A stretch of 64,000 nt of DNA, from the NCBI RefSeq assembly GCF_902168435.1, contig NZ_LR656168.1, positions 124,001 through 188,000 on the forward strand, in the 5' to 3' direction. The stretch comes from Bacillus marasmi (GTDB lineage: Bacteria; Bacillota; Bacilli; Bacillales; Cytobacillaceae). The translations under genes and the position numbers were made by a program. This document shows positions 17,391-25,348 of this stretch, one piece after another (position 1 is the stretch's first letter; the number at the start of each line of letters is the position of its first letter). Under the pieces are notes generated by a model, which had not been told where the DNA came from, searched no databases, and saw only the letters and a program-made list of their open reading frames with translations.

Positions 17391-18590
17391 TTATGCAGCA
17401 TTGATTATCGTTTTACAGGAAGTTTTATTTGGTACTTTTACTAGTTTAGCCAGTCCGATTGCTATAACACATAAAAGACTTGCTAACAAAAATGCATTTG
17501 AAAAAGGGAGAACCTTTACAATTAACGGCCCAATAAAAGCAGATAGTCCATAAGCTTGATACATGAAGCCATAATTACTTCCTATATTATTAGTTCCATA
17601 GTAATCAGCTGTTATGGAAGGAAACATGGACAAAAATCCCCCAAAGCAAAAACCGATGATGGAAACAGCCATTAAAAACAATGGATAGTTCATCATTCCC
17701 ATACTCATATAAAACATTACTAATGCTGTTACAACATAGCTCATCAGCAACGTATTCTTTCGACCGAAAGTGTCAGAAGCTTTTCCTAATACAATTCTCC
17801 CAGCTGCATTACATAAGGCAATCACCATTACCGCATTGCCAGCTTGCTCTAAGCTTAAGTTCACTACATCTACACCAATATTCACCGCTATACTTATTAC
17901 CATTAATCCAGACACACTGCCAAATAAGAACATAATCCACAATAAATAAAATGCGGACGTACGGAGCATTTGTTTAGGTGTAAATTGACGTTCATCTTCA
18001 GCCATACCATTTGATTGATTAATTGACAATTGTCCTACTGTTGGCGGATTTTTCAAAAGCTGTGCCCCTGTGACAACTAAAACCATAAAAAGAATACCAA
18101 TATAAATAAATGATGAAGATACACCAAATTGCTCAATAAAATATCCAATCACAGGCTTATATACAAGCCCCCCTAAACCAAACCCGGCTACAGCAATACC
18201 ACTTATAAAACCTCTTTTATCAGGAAACCACTTTACACATGCCGAGAGTGGACATACATAAGTCATTCCGATTCCAATTCCACCAATAACACCATAGAAA
18301 AAATACAGCTGAAAAAGTGTTGTTGCTTGACTTGCCAGCATAACTCCAATTCCTAGAATGATACCTCCAATTGTCGCTACCCACCTAGGCCCGATGCGAT
18401 CTTGGAGTTTCCCCGCGAAAATTGTTACGAACGCAAATACTGAAATAGTAAGGGAAAATGTAACTACAACCTCTTCTCTTTCCCAGCCAAATTTATCGAT
18501 TAACGGTTGATTAAACAAACTCCAAGCATAAACCGCTCCTAGATTCATTTGAATAAGAACTGCTCCAAATACAACTAACCATCGATTCAA
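17391..18590 (-). CDS. MFS transporter, oxalate/formate antiporter (OFA) family
   Basis: This is a 12-helix major facilitator of 399 residues from a TTG at 18590, eight bases after AGGAGG. The frame can be extended to an ATG at 18611, but that would place the ribosome binding site inside the gene. OFA features are GAVYAWSLFNQPL in helix 1, GGIGIGMTYVCPLSACVKWF, PDKRGFISGIAVAGFGLGG and FLSMFPSITADYYG. OFA members carry small carboxylates, but the substrate here is unknown. It is preceded by a strong promoter and a leader of about 200 bases with a terminator-like hairpin, which suggests attenuation. Confidence 0.88.
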   Translation of the reverse strand: MNRWLVVFGAVLIQMNLGAVYAWSLFNQPLIDKFGWEREEVVVTFSLTISVFAFVTIFAGKLQDRIGPRWVATIGGIILGIGVMLASQATTLFQLYFFYGVIGGIGIGMTYVCPLSACVKWFPDKRGFISGIAVAGFGLGGLVYKPVIGYFIEQFGVSSSFIYIGILFMVLVVTGAQLLKNPPTVGQLSINQSNGMAEDERQFTPKQMLRTSAFYLLWIMFLFGSVSGLMVISIAVNIGVDVVNLSLEQAGNAVMVIALCNAAGRIVLGKASDTFGRKNTLLMSYVVTALVMFYMSMGMMNYPLFLMAVSIIGFCFGGFLSMFPSITADYYGTNNIGSNYGFMYQAYGLSAFIGPLIVKVLPFSNAFLLASLLCVIAIGLAKLVKVPNKTSCKTIINAA

Positions 18591-18637
18591 TGATTTATCC
18601 TCCTGCCACATTAATTTTCATAATAGTAAAAATTTAT

Positions 18638-18685
18638 AAAAAAAGAGACCAACAGTGATGTACATTGACATCACCGTTGGTCTCT
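18638..18685 (-). terminator. Attenuator-like hairpin in the OFA transporter leader
   Basis: Stem AGAGACCAACGGTGATGT pairs almost perfectly with ACATCACTGTTGGTCTCT, followed on the minus strand by a T-run. It lies about 45 bases before the transporter start and about 110 bases after the promoter, inside the leader. It would stop transcription before the gene unless a factor or RNA structure opposes it. No known riboswitch consensus or T-box was recognised upstream. Confidence 0.7.
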
Positions 18686-18804
18686 TCTATACTCACATCC
18701 AGTGTTTACGTAAGCAACCAAAACGATTTTTTGATTTAATAATGCAGGTCTAATCTCTTTTACCCTTGTCGACGACATTGGTTAAAGCTATTAGTATTTT
18801 CATG

Positions 18805-18833
18805 ATTATAAGTACTATTGATGTATGTGTCAA
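18805..18833 (-). promoter_or_regulatory. Sigma-A promoter of the OFA transporter
   Basis: On the minus strand there is a consensus TTGACA (18828-18833), a 17-base spacer and a consensus TATAAT (18805-18810). The predicted start is near 18798, giving a leader of roughly 200 bases before the TTG start. Confidence 0.88.
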
Positions 18834-18893
18834 ACGGATTTTCAATTCTTTAATATAATTGTCACAGTTCACAGTTCACGTTTAAGGAGTAAT

Positions 18894-19265
18894 TTAAAAG
18901 CTTTTCTGATAGTTATTAAATAATTTAAAAATCATTATTCTTTCACCAGTAGTTGTGCTTAGATCAGTATGAAAACTCTTCACCTCTTGGTTAGTAATAT
19001 TGAATATAATGCTATATAAATCGCCAATCCCTAATTCCACCATTTCCGAACGAACCTTTTTAATCGTCAGAATACCGTCCTTTGTTCTGCAAACCGCATA
19101 CTCTGCAGGTGTGAGAATGCCCCTTAATGTCACAATAATCATGTCTCTTAAAATATCTGTCTTTACAGAAAGCGATCCACGTCCGAGATAATCCTTCTCC
19201 CACTGCGTAATCGCACTACTAATTTCAGCCTCTACCGTCCCTTTTGATTTCAAGGTGCCTGTCAC
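18894..19265 (-). CDS. DUF2294-family protein with start in a repeat
   Basis: This protein of up to 123 residues matches the DUF2294 family by eye: KGTVEAEISSAITQWEKDYLGRG, then DMIIVTLRGILTPAEYAVC and IGDLYSIIFN. The function of the family is unknown. The GTG that opens the longest frame lies inside copy 3 of the short repeat, and a TTG four codons later lies at its edge. No clear AGGAGG site is present before either. The repeat may have replaced the native start and ribosome binding site, so expression is doubtful although the body is intact. Confidence 0.75.
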   Translation of the reverse strand: MTGTLKSKGTVEAEISSAITQWEKDYLGRGSLSVKTDILRDMIIVTLRGILTPAEYAVCRTKDGILTIKKVRSEMVELGIGDLYSIIFNITNQEVKSFHTDLSTTTGERIMIFKLFNNYQKSF

Positions 19266-19283
19266 CGCCCGAATTTTGTCGAA
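19252..19283 (+). repeat. Short intergenic repeat, copy 3
   Basis: GGTGCCTGTCACC is followed by GCCCGAATTTTGTCGAA, with one base different from copies 1 and 2. It abuts or overlaps the 5' end of the DUF2294 gene and lies 22 bases from the stop of the upstream flavoprotein gene. Confidence 0.8.
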
Positions 19284-19304
19284 TGTTATTGATTGTTAAA
19301 TTGA

Positions 19305-20957
19305 TTATGAAATGAATACTTTTTGATTCTTCGACTCATATTTTGACAAATCTGCTAGGTTCACAGCTTGGAAGCTTCCATCAACATAAACTACATGCTG
19401 CGGCTGCAATTGCCGAGGTGAAGTCAGCCCTGCCGAAGCCGATAAAGCAAACAATTCTTCACGCAAAGTTGTTACATAATTCGTCACACGATATCGTTTC
19501 TCTTCTACTACTAACGCCTTTTGAAGCTTAGGATTAGTAGTAGCCACCCCAACAGGGCAATTTCCTGTCGCGCAGACTCCAGCACTTATACAGCCAGCTG
19601 AAATCATTAATCCCCTAGCAATGACAACGACATCTGCCCCCATCGCCAATGCGATCGCGATTCGATCTGGTGAGAATAATTTTCCGCTCGCAAACACCTT
19701 AAGTTTATCACGTATTCCATAACTAACTAAAAGCTCCTGAGCAATCATCAAAGCAGGCTTAATTGGTAAGCCAACTGAATCGGCCATCGCTTGATAGGTC
19801 GCACCCGTACCACCTTCGCCCCCATCAATTGCAATATAGTCTGGAAAACGCTGATGATAGTCCATATATTGCACAAACTCTTCGAAAGTATCATAACCGC
19901 CAACTACCATTTTAATCCCTACTGGTTTGCCGGATACTTCACGAATTTTTTCAATAAAATCAAACATTGAATCAAAATCATTAAACTCTTCAAATCGGTT
20001 AGCCGAATTAATCGTTTTCCAAGGCTCAACCCCACGTATTTCTGCAATCACGGGAGTCACTTTTGAACCTTCCAAGTGCCCACCCCGAATTTTAGCACCT
20101 TGTCCTAATTTTAATTCAAACGCTCTAACTTGTGGGATTTGGGCCTTCTTATATAATTCATCCCATGAAAAAGAGCCGTCTGGATTACGGAATCCAAACT
20201 TGGCCGGACCTATTTGAGCGATAATATCGACGCCGCTTTTTAAATGGTAAGGAGAAATTCCACCCTCACCAGTATTCATAAACGATTTCGCATCCTTCAA
20301 CCCTAAACCAAGCGCTTCAATCGCATTTTCTCCTAGTGCACCATAAGACATCCCTGACATACCGAGTGGACTTTTCAACACAAACGGATGTTGGCAGGTC
20401 TGTTCACCAATGACAACCGCCTCGTTATCATTGTATAACCAAGGTTTAATCTCTTTTTCTATGAATTTTTCATTTTTCGGGAAAAATAATTCCTGGTATT
20501 GCGTAAGCTTGCTATGCTTTCCAGTTGGCGCATCGACATACACATTCGTCGGAATCAGTTCACTATTATCTGCTTCCAACTCAGTTAGCTGTTTCGCAAA
20601 AAAGGCATTTCGTAAATAAAATTGATTAGGTTGATCAAAATCTCGCTTACTACCAAACGAAATGATATTTTTCCCATACTTTGCGAGCTTTACAATTTGT
20701 TGAAAATCAAGACGAGAAAACGGCTTTCCTTCATGATCTTCATCTAATATATACTGCTTAATTTCAGGGGCAATTTGCTCCATAAAATAGCGAACTCTAC
20801 TTATGACTGGATAATTCCTTCTAATTGCGTGCTGCTGTTGCCCGATGTCCATTCGATAGGTTTTGCGATACAAAATAAAAAGATAACCAACAATTCCAAG
20901 AACCACTGCCAAAACAATAGCAAGAACAATGATCACAATTGCACTTAATATTTTCAT
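19305..20957 (-). CDS. FMN-binding glutamate synthase domain protein (YerD-like)
   Basis: This protein of about 550 residues has one N-terminal membrane helix (IVIIVLAIVLAVVLGIVGYLF) followed by the glutamate synthase central/FMN barrel domain: PLGMSGMSYGALGENAIEAL, FMNTGEGGISPYH, KLGQGAKIRGGHLEGSKV, AIDGGEGGTGATYQAMADSV, and a Cys-rich Fe-S segment SAGCISAGVCATGNCPVGVAT. It resembles B. subtilis YerD. It lacks the glutaminase domain, so the substrate is uncertain. The second ATG (20957) has better spacing from GAGGGG than the first (20963). Confidence 0.88.
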   Translation of the reverse strand: MKILSAIVIIVLAIVLAVVLGIVGYLFILYRKTYRMDIGQQQHAIRRNYPVISRVRYFMEQIAPEIKQYILDEDHEGKPFSRLDFQQIVKLAKYGKNIISFGSKRDFDQPNQFYLRNAFFAKQLTELEADNSELIPTNVYVDAPTGKHSKLTQYQELFFPKNEKFIEKEIKPWLYNDNEAVVIGEQTCQHPFVLKSPLGMSGMSYGALGENAIEALGLGLKDAKSFMNTGEGGISPYHLKSGVDIIAQIGPAKFGFRNPDGSFSWDELYKKAQIPQVRAFELKLGQGAKIRGGHLEGSKVTPVIAEIRGVEPWKTINSANRFEEFNDFDSMFDFIEKIREVSGKPVGIKMVVGGYDTFEEFVQYMDYHQRFPDYIAIDGGEGGTGATYQAMADSVGLPIKPALMIAQELLVSYGIRDKLKVFASGKLFSPDRIAIALAMGADVVVIARGLMISAGCISAGVCATGNCPVGVATTNPKLQKALVVEEKRYRVTNYVTTLREELFALSASAGLTSPRQLQPQHVVYVDGSFQAVNLADLSKYESKNQKVFIS

Positions 20958-21009
20958 ATACATATCCCCTCTCCCCTAATACTATATTAACATATAATTG
21001 GGAATTGAT

Positions 21010-21042
21010 AAGGTGACAGGCACCACCCGAATTTTGTCGAAT
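21010..21042 (+). repeat. Short intergenic repeat, copy 4 (palindrome inverted)
   Basis: The right half CCCGAATTTTGTCGAA is the same as in the other copies. The left half reads GGTGACAGGCACC, the reverse complement of the other three. This suggests that the left palindrome can flip independently. It lies after the stop of the downstream-transcribed membrane protein gene. Confidence 0.8.
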
Positions 21043-21058
21043 TTTATGCTCGTCAAGT

Positions 21059-21565
21059 TTAGTAGTTTGGGTGAAGGGACATCGACCATTGCTTGCTGTC
21101 TCTAGGGAAATTGGAAAATTCTATCACATAGTCGCCTTTTTTAAATATTAAATTATCGTCTTTTTCCTTGTATGGATCTCCCATTCTTTTCAAGATTTCT
21201 TTCCGTTCCATCTTCATTTCAACATAACAGGCATGAATCCTGTCATCCTCAATGTTTTCATCATAGGTGACTCTTAGCCCCTTTTTAACATATGTATGCA
21301 TTTGGAAATCCTGATGATCAGCTGTATCGTCAGGTTCCCCCCACTCTTCTCTTACAGTCTTCATCGTAAATCTCTGTCCCTCACTGGGATTAACGATTCC
21401 TTTAATTATGCCTTTTTCAAATAAGGCAACGGTTTCTTCATCAAGCGTCACAATGTTTTCTTCGATAATTCGCTGGTTTACTCTCTTCTCATAAAAATGA
21501 TTAAGAAAATAGCCTACTCCCAGCAAGAACACACTAAGAGTAAGCCATAGTATTAGTTTTTTCAC
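21059..21565 (-). CDS. Membrane-anchored protein of unknown function
   Basis: This 168-residue protein was not assigned to a family. One N-terminal hydrophobic helix (LILWLTLSVFLLGVGYFL) without a lipobox Cys suggests a signal anchor, with the rest outside the membrane. The body contains two similar halves, EEWGEPDDTADHQDFQMHTYV and RMGDPYKEKDDNLIFKKGDYV, reminiscent of the repeated fold of DUF4309/BamE-like proteins. It lies 47 bp from the YehS-like gene on the same strand. Confidence 0.65.
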   Translation of the reverse strand: MKKLILWLTLSVFLLGVGYFLNHFYEKRVNQRIIEENIVTLDEETVALFEKGIIKGIVNPSEGQRFTMKTVREEWGEPDDTADHQDFQMHTYVKKGLRVTYDENIEDDRIHACYVEMKMERKEILKRMGDPYKEKDDNLIFKKGDYVIEFSNFPRDSKQWSMSLHPNY

Positions 21566-21611
21566 CCCTACACCTCCGATTTAGTAGGAAGCAAATCATG
21601 TTGGTAACCAA

Positions 21612-22109
21612 TTATCCTCTATATCTCAACGTTAATCCTTTTAAGAAGTTTCTGGCGTAGCGATCGCCGCACTCCTTGTAATTCTTATGTCCAACTTTCC
21701 GTAAAATTGCACTTAATTCACCTTTTGATACTGATACGCCTGCTTCTTGTAAAATATCAAGGATATCATCACTCGTTAAAGCTAGAGCAATTTTCACTTT
21801 CTTTAGCAGCATATTATTTACGCATTCCGTTGTTTTGCCGGGCTGCACTTGGGGTTCAACATGCCCTGGCTTAGGTTCTTGTTTCCCTCTTTTAAAAGTA
21901 ATAAAGCCATTTAAAAATGCTTCAAGCTTTATATTATTTATTTTATTTATGTATTCTTTTTCATCTTCTTCATTTACTGTCTTCGTTAATAAGTCTAAAA
22001 CTTCTTCCTTAGTTGTTTCGATACCGCCCAGCTTAAAAATCTCAACCATATCAGAATTTTTTATATCCAAGGCATATCTTAACCGAACTAATATATCATT
22101 ATTTTCCAT
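21612..22109 (-). CDS. DUF1456 family protein (YehS-like)
   Basis: This protein of about 165 residues has two copies of the DUF1456 helix repeat: NNDILVRLRYALDIKNSDMV and LLKKVKIALALTSDDILDIL, each followed by a segment like GVSVSKGELSAILRKVGHKNY. The ATG at 22109 (MENNDILVRLRYAL) or a TTG two codons earlier is the likely start after GGAGG. The longer frame begins on the ribosome binding site itself. The function is unknown. Confidence 0.85.
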   Translation of the reverse strand: MENNDILVRLRYALDIKNSDMVEIFKLGGIETTKEEVLDLLTKTVNEEDEKEYINKINNIKLEAFLNGFITFKRGKQEPKPGHVEPQVQPGKTTECVNNMLLKKVKIALALTSDDILDILQEAGVSVSKGELSAILRKVGHKNYKECGDRYARNFLKGLTLRYRG

Positions 22110-22203
22110 AGTCAATAAAACCTCCATTTAATCTAAATTCACTGTCAACGTTATATGCAATTTCATTATTATAGCTTTTTTCCTTCCCATTTTCTATAAT
22201 AAC

Positions 22204-22230
22204 AAAAAGCCTTTCTCAATAGGAAAGGCC
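22204..22230 (-). terminator. Terminator of the metal ATPase gene
   Basis: Minus-strand stem GCCTTTC pairs around CTATTGA with GAAAGGC, followed by TTTTTGTT. It lies just after the ATPase stop at 22250. Confidence 0.75.
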
Positions 22231-22249
22231 CAACATCCATATTTCTTTT

Positions 22250-24130
22250 TTAAGTACCTGCTATTACTACTTTAGTCCCTTTGTGATTATACCTTAATAA
22301 TCTCATCGCATTCACAATAACCAGCAATACGCTCGCCTCGTGAATAAACATACCTGATGCTAAGTGAACAGAACCCATTAAGACCCCTATTAGTAAAATA
22401 AAGACCGTCATAACTGCAAGCATCGTATTTTCTTTCATATTACGAATAGTCGCTTTCGAAAGTGAATACGCATGGGAGAATTGCATTAATTTATCCGCCA
22501 TCAGAACGACATCCGCTGTTTCCATTGAAATATCCGTTCCACCTTCACCCATAGCTAATCCAATATCGGCTGTTGCAATAGCAGGCGCATCGTTAATTCC
22601 GTCGCCGGCCATTGCTACCACGTGACCTTGTTCTTTTAATTTTTTCACATAATTCACTTTATCCTCTGGTAGTAACTCCGCATAAAATCCATCTAAACCT
22701 AATTGATTGGCGACTAATGCAGCGGTATGTTGATTATCTCCAGTCAACATAATGATGTTCTTAATACCATTTTTCCGCATTTCGGCTAATGCTCTTGGGG
22801 CATCTTCACGAATTTGATCGGCGATCGAAATAATTCCGGCCACTTTTCCATCTGTAGCTGCAAAGATTGCAGTATTGCCTGTCTTCTCACGGAGCTCAGC
22901 ATAACGATCTACCTCATTAGGAAAATCTATTTTTTCTAGTGACAACAATTTACGGTTTCCAGCGATAATGACTCGGCCTTCAAGCTCAACTCGAATTCCA
23001 TGTCCTTTAAGCACCTCACCAGCTTCAAGCTCACCCATCACATTCAAGTTACGCGCCTTTGCCTCTTTCACGATTGTTTGTCCTAAATGATGTTCTGAAA
23101 TAGCCTCAGCCTGTGCTACCATCCGGAGCAATTCATTCTCTTCAAAATCTCCAAAGATTTTAATATCCGTTACCTCAGGTTTACCCTTTGTTAAAGTTCC
23201 GGTTTTATCAAACACAAGTGTATCTACCTTGGAGAATTTGTCCATTACCTCTCCACCTTTAACCAACACACCATTTTTTGCACCATTTCCAATACCCGCT
23301 ACATTGGATACGGGAGCGCCAATGACTAACGCACCAGGACAAGCAATGACTAGGAAAGTGATTGCCACATGAAAGTCACGTGTAAATGCAAGGACTGCTA
23401 TTGCGAAAATAACGACAGCTGGCGTGTAGTAGTTGGAGAACTTATTAAGGAACTTTTCTGTTTTAGATTTTGACTCCTGAGCCTCTTCCACTAATTCAAT
23501 AATTTTGGCAAAGGTTGTATCATCTCCAACCTTTTCAGCAACGATTTCAATAAACCCATTATCAACAATCGTTCCACTAAAGACTTTGTCGTCCACTTGT
23601 TTCATTACAGGAACGGCTTCACCTGTTACTGCAGCCTCGATTAACGAAGCATTTCCTGATAAAATCATTCCGTCAACCGGAACCTTCCCACCAGATTGAA
23701 TAATCACTCGTTCCCCTCTATCAACCTCCTCAACAGGCACAGTGATACGGTTTCCATTACGAATCACAATCGCTTCCTGTGGAGCCATATCGACTAATTG
23801 CTTTAAGGATGAACGTGTTTTCGCTAATGTACGGGCTTCTAGAAAATCACCAAATAAGAACAAAAACGTTACAACTGATGATTCAACATATTCATGGATA
23901 AATAGCGCTCCAATTACGGCAATTATCACCAATAATTCAATGCTAAACATTTTCATTCTTAACGATTGGAATGCTTTAATGGCAATTGGTATTCCAGCAA
24001 GAATTGTGGCAAGGACTAGCAAAATATTTCTAATACTGCCAAACTCCATCACACCTGCCACCAATCCAAGCACTATTAATAGAAATGCGATGGCAGTGAT
24101 ATGGTTTTTATATTTATTAATCTTAATCAA
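22250..24130 (-). CDS. P1B-type heavy-metal ATPase with CPG transmembrane motif
   Basis: This 626-residue P-type ATPase resembles the CadA/ZosA group. Visible features are the phosphatase motif AAVTGEAVPV, the phosphorylation motif FDKTGTLTKG, HLGQTIVKEA (the HP-type locus reads HHLG here) and the hinge MAGDGINDAPAIATADIG. The transmembrane metal motif reads IACPGALVIGAP where most members have CPC, so the second Cys is Gly. There is no fused N-terminal metal-binding domain; a separate HMA protein is encoded just upstream. The start is TTG after GGTGGAGTG. The metal is uncertain. Confidence 0.9.
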   Translation of the reverse strand: MIKINKYKNHITAIAFLLIVLGLVAGVMEFGSIRNILLVLATILAGIPIAIKAFQSLRMKMFSIELLVIIAVIGALFIHEYVESSVVTFLFLFGDFLEARTLAKTRSSLKQLVDMAPQEAIVIRNGNRITVPVEEVDRGERVIIQSGGKVPVDGMILSGNASLIEAAVTGEAVPVMKQVDDKVFSGTIVDNGFIEIVAEKVGDDTTFAKIIELVEEAQESKSKTEKFLNKFSNYYTPAVVIFAIAVLAFTRDFHVAITFLVIACPGALVIGAPVSNVAGIGNGAKNGVLVKGGEVMDKFSKVDTLVFDKTGTLTKGKPEVTDIKIFGDFEENELLRMVAQAEAISEHHLGQTIVKEAKARNLNVMGELEAGEVLKGHGIRVELEGRVIIAGNRKLLSLEKIDFPNEVDRYAELREKTGNTAIFAATDGKVAGIISIADQIREDAPRALAEMRKNGIKNIIMLTGDNQHTAALVANQLGLDGFYAELLPEDKVNYVKKLKEQGHVVAMAGDGINDAPAIATADIGLAMGEGGTDISMETADVVLMADKLMQFSHAYSLSKATIRNMKENTMLAVMTVFILLIGVLMGSVHLASGMFIHEASVLLVIVNAMRLLRYNHKGTKVVIAGT

Positions 24131-24161
24131 TTTTCACTCCACCTTCTTAATGGATTTGCTT

Positions 24162-24383
24162 TTATATAACTTTAGCGGATAATACCTGATAGCCTAATCT
24201 TTCAATCGTTTCCTCTAGCAGGCTTGCAGTCACTTGATTACCATCAAACTCTGTTTTTACTTTACTAGAGTTGAACATTACTTTAGCAATCTCTACCCCT
24301 ACCATTTTATTAAGGGCTGTTTCTATTTTCTTAATACATGATGGACATGTTAATGGCTCTAATTGGAATACCGCTTTTGTCAT
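24162..24383 (-). CDS. HMA-domain metallochaperone-like protein
   Basis: This 73-residue protein is a single HMA domain (CopZ-like fold) with the metal-binding CxxC in PLTCPSCIKKIETALNKM. It ends with the usual ETIERLGYQVLSAKVI. It lies 31 bp upstream of the P-type ATPase and is surely co-transcribed, acting as the detached N-terminal domain of that pump. The ribosome binding site is AAAGGAGG. Copper, zinc or another soft metal could be the ligand. Confidence 0.9.
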   Translation of the reverse strand: MTKAVFQLEPLTCPSCIKKIETALNKMVGVEIAKVMFNSSKVKTEFDGNQVTASLLEETIERLGYQVLSAKVI

Positions 24384-24414
24384 CGTATATTTCCTCCTTT
24401 TGATTTATATTTTT

Positions 24415-24456
24415 ATTTTAAAGTCATTCTTAAAAATAAGAATTGATGTACATCAA
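24415..24456 (-). promoter_or_regulatory. Promoter with FNR/CRP-type palindrome before the HMA-ATPase operon
   Basis: A perfect 14-base palindrome TTGATGTACATCAA (24443-24456) fits the FNR-type consensus TTGAT-N4-ATCAA. Downstream on the minus strand are TTCTTA, 16 bases, and TAAAAT (24415-24420). With a start about seven bases further on, the palindrome is centred near -41.5, the classical position of a class II activator. The -35 is poor, as expected for an activator-dependent promoter. The regulator is inferred only. Confidence 0.55.
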
Positions 24457-24520
24457 GCAAAAATAATTAATCATAGAATTTCAAAATCGCCTAGTAAAGC
24501 AGTCATATACTAAAAGGACA

Positions 24521-24551
24521 AAAAAAGAATCCATACAAAATGTATGAATTC
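24521..24551 (-). terminator. Terminator of the lipoprotein gene
   Basis: Minus-strand stem GAATTCATACA pairs around TTT with TGTATGGATTC, then TTTTTTTG. It directly follows the lipoprotein stop. Confidence 0.8.
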
Positions 24552-24558
24552 CTTCTTG

Positions 24559-25107
24559 TCATTCAATTTCAGATATTTTTTGGAATTTGAGGATTTTCCC
24601 ATTCTGGTCCACCGTTAAGATACCGTTTGAAAGTGAAACAATTTCAAAAGTTAAGCTTTCCGGATAATCTTCTATTGAATTTTCTTCATTTTTGGCTCGC
24701 TCGACGTTCAAAATAATTTGCTTGTTAATTGAATCAAAGGACCATGTGCCAGAATAGAAAATATCATCGATAGCATAACTCATCATATGGCCAAATCCCA
24801 TCAAGTTTAATCCTCGATATTCTTCACTTTCAATTCCAAGTGTCCAAAACGCAATTAATTCTGATTCTTCGATTACGCTTAGTTCGGTAGATGAATCATG
24901 TTTTGATGATGTCGCTGGTATTTCTTCAGAAGAAGCTGCATCCTTTACTTGCGTCGCACTAACTTCCGAGGGCTTTTCGCCGTTTTGAGCCTCTTGGATT
25001 CCTTCATTTAAACTCTTTTCGAAACTATCAGCAGACTGGCACCCTACCATAAAAGCTCCAATTACAGTTGCAAGCACCAATATTATTAATATATTGTTAG
25101 ATTTCAA
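24559..25107 (-). CDS. Putative lipoprotein of unknown function
   Basis: The preferred start is a TTG at 25107, nine bases after GGGGGA. It gives a 182-residue protein beginning MKSNNILIILVLATVIGAF with a lipobox ending in MVGC, so it is probably a membrane-anchored lipoprotein. The longer frame would add 23 residues without a ribosome binding site. A low-complexity Ser/Glu-rich linker follows, then a folded C-terminal part with GLNLMGFGHMMSYAIDDIFY and SLTFEIVSLSNGILTVDQNG. No family was recognised. Confidence 0.7.
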   Translation of the reverse strand: MKSNNILIILVLATVIGAFMVGCQSADSFEKSLNEGIQEAQNGEKPSEVSATQVKDAASSEEIPATSSKHDSSTELSVIEESELIAFWTLGIESEEYRGLNLMGFGHMMSYAIDDIFYSGTWSFDSINKQIILNVERAKNEENSIEDYPESLTFEIVSLSNGILTVDQNGKILKFQKISEIE

Positions 25108-25348
25108 TGCTTTAATCCCCCGTTTTTTTGCATCAATCCCTATATTATCCAAATTATATACTAAAAAAAATATCAAAAACGAAAGATATTGTGATTTTTT
25201 AAAAAATATTCAAAAATTTTTAAAAAATAAAACTACTTAATTTGTTTTACTACCAGTTTGTTTATTGAATTTTTTATACTATTATAATTATTGAGGCAAT
25301 TATTATTTAACTTGGATAAAATACATATTTATTAAAGGAGTTTTTCAA

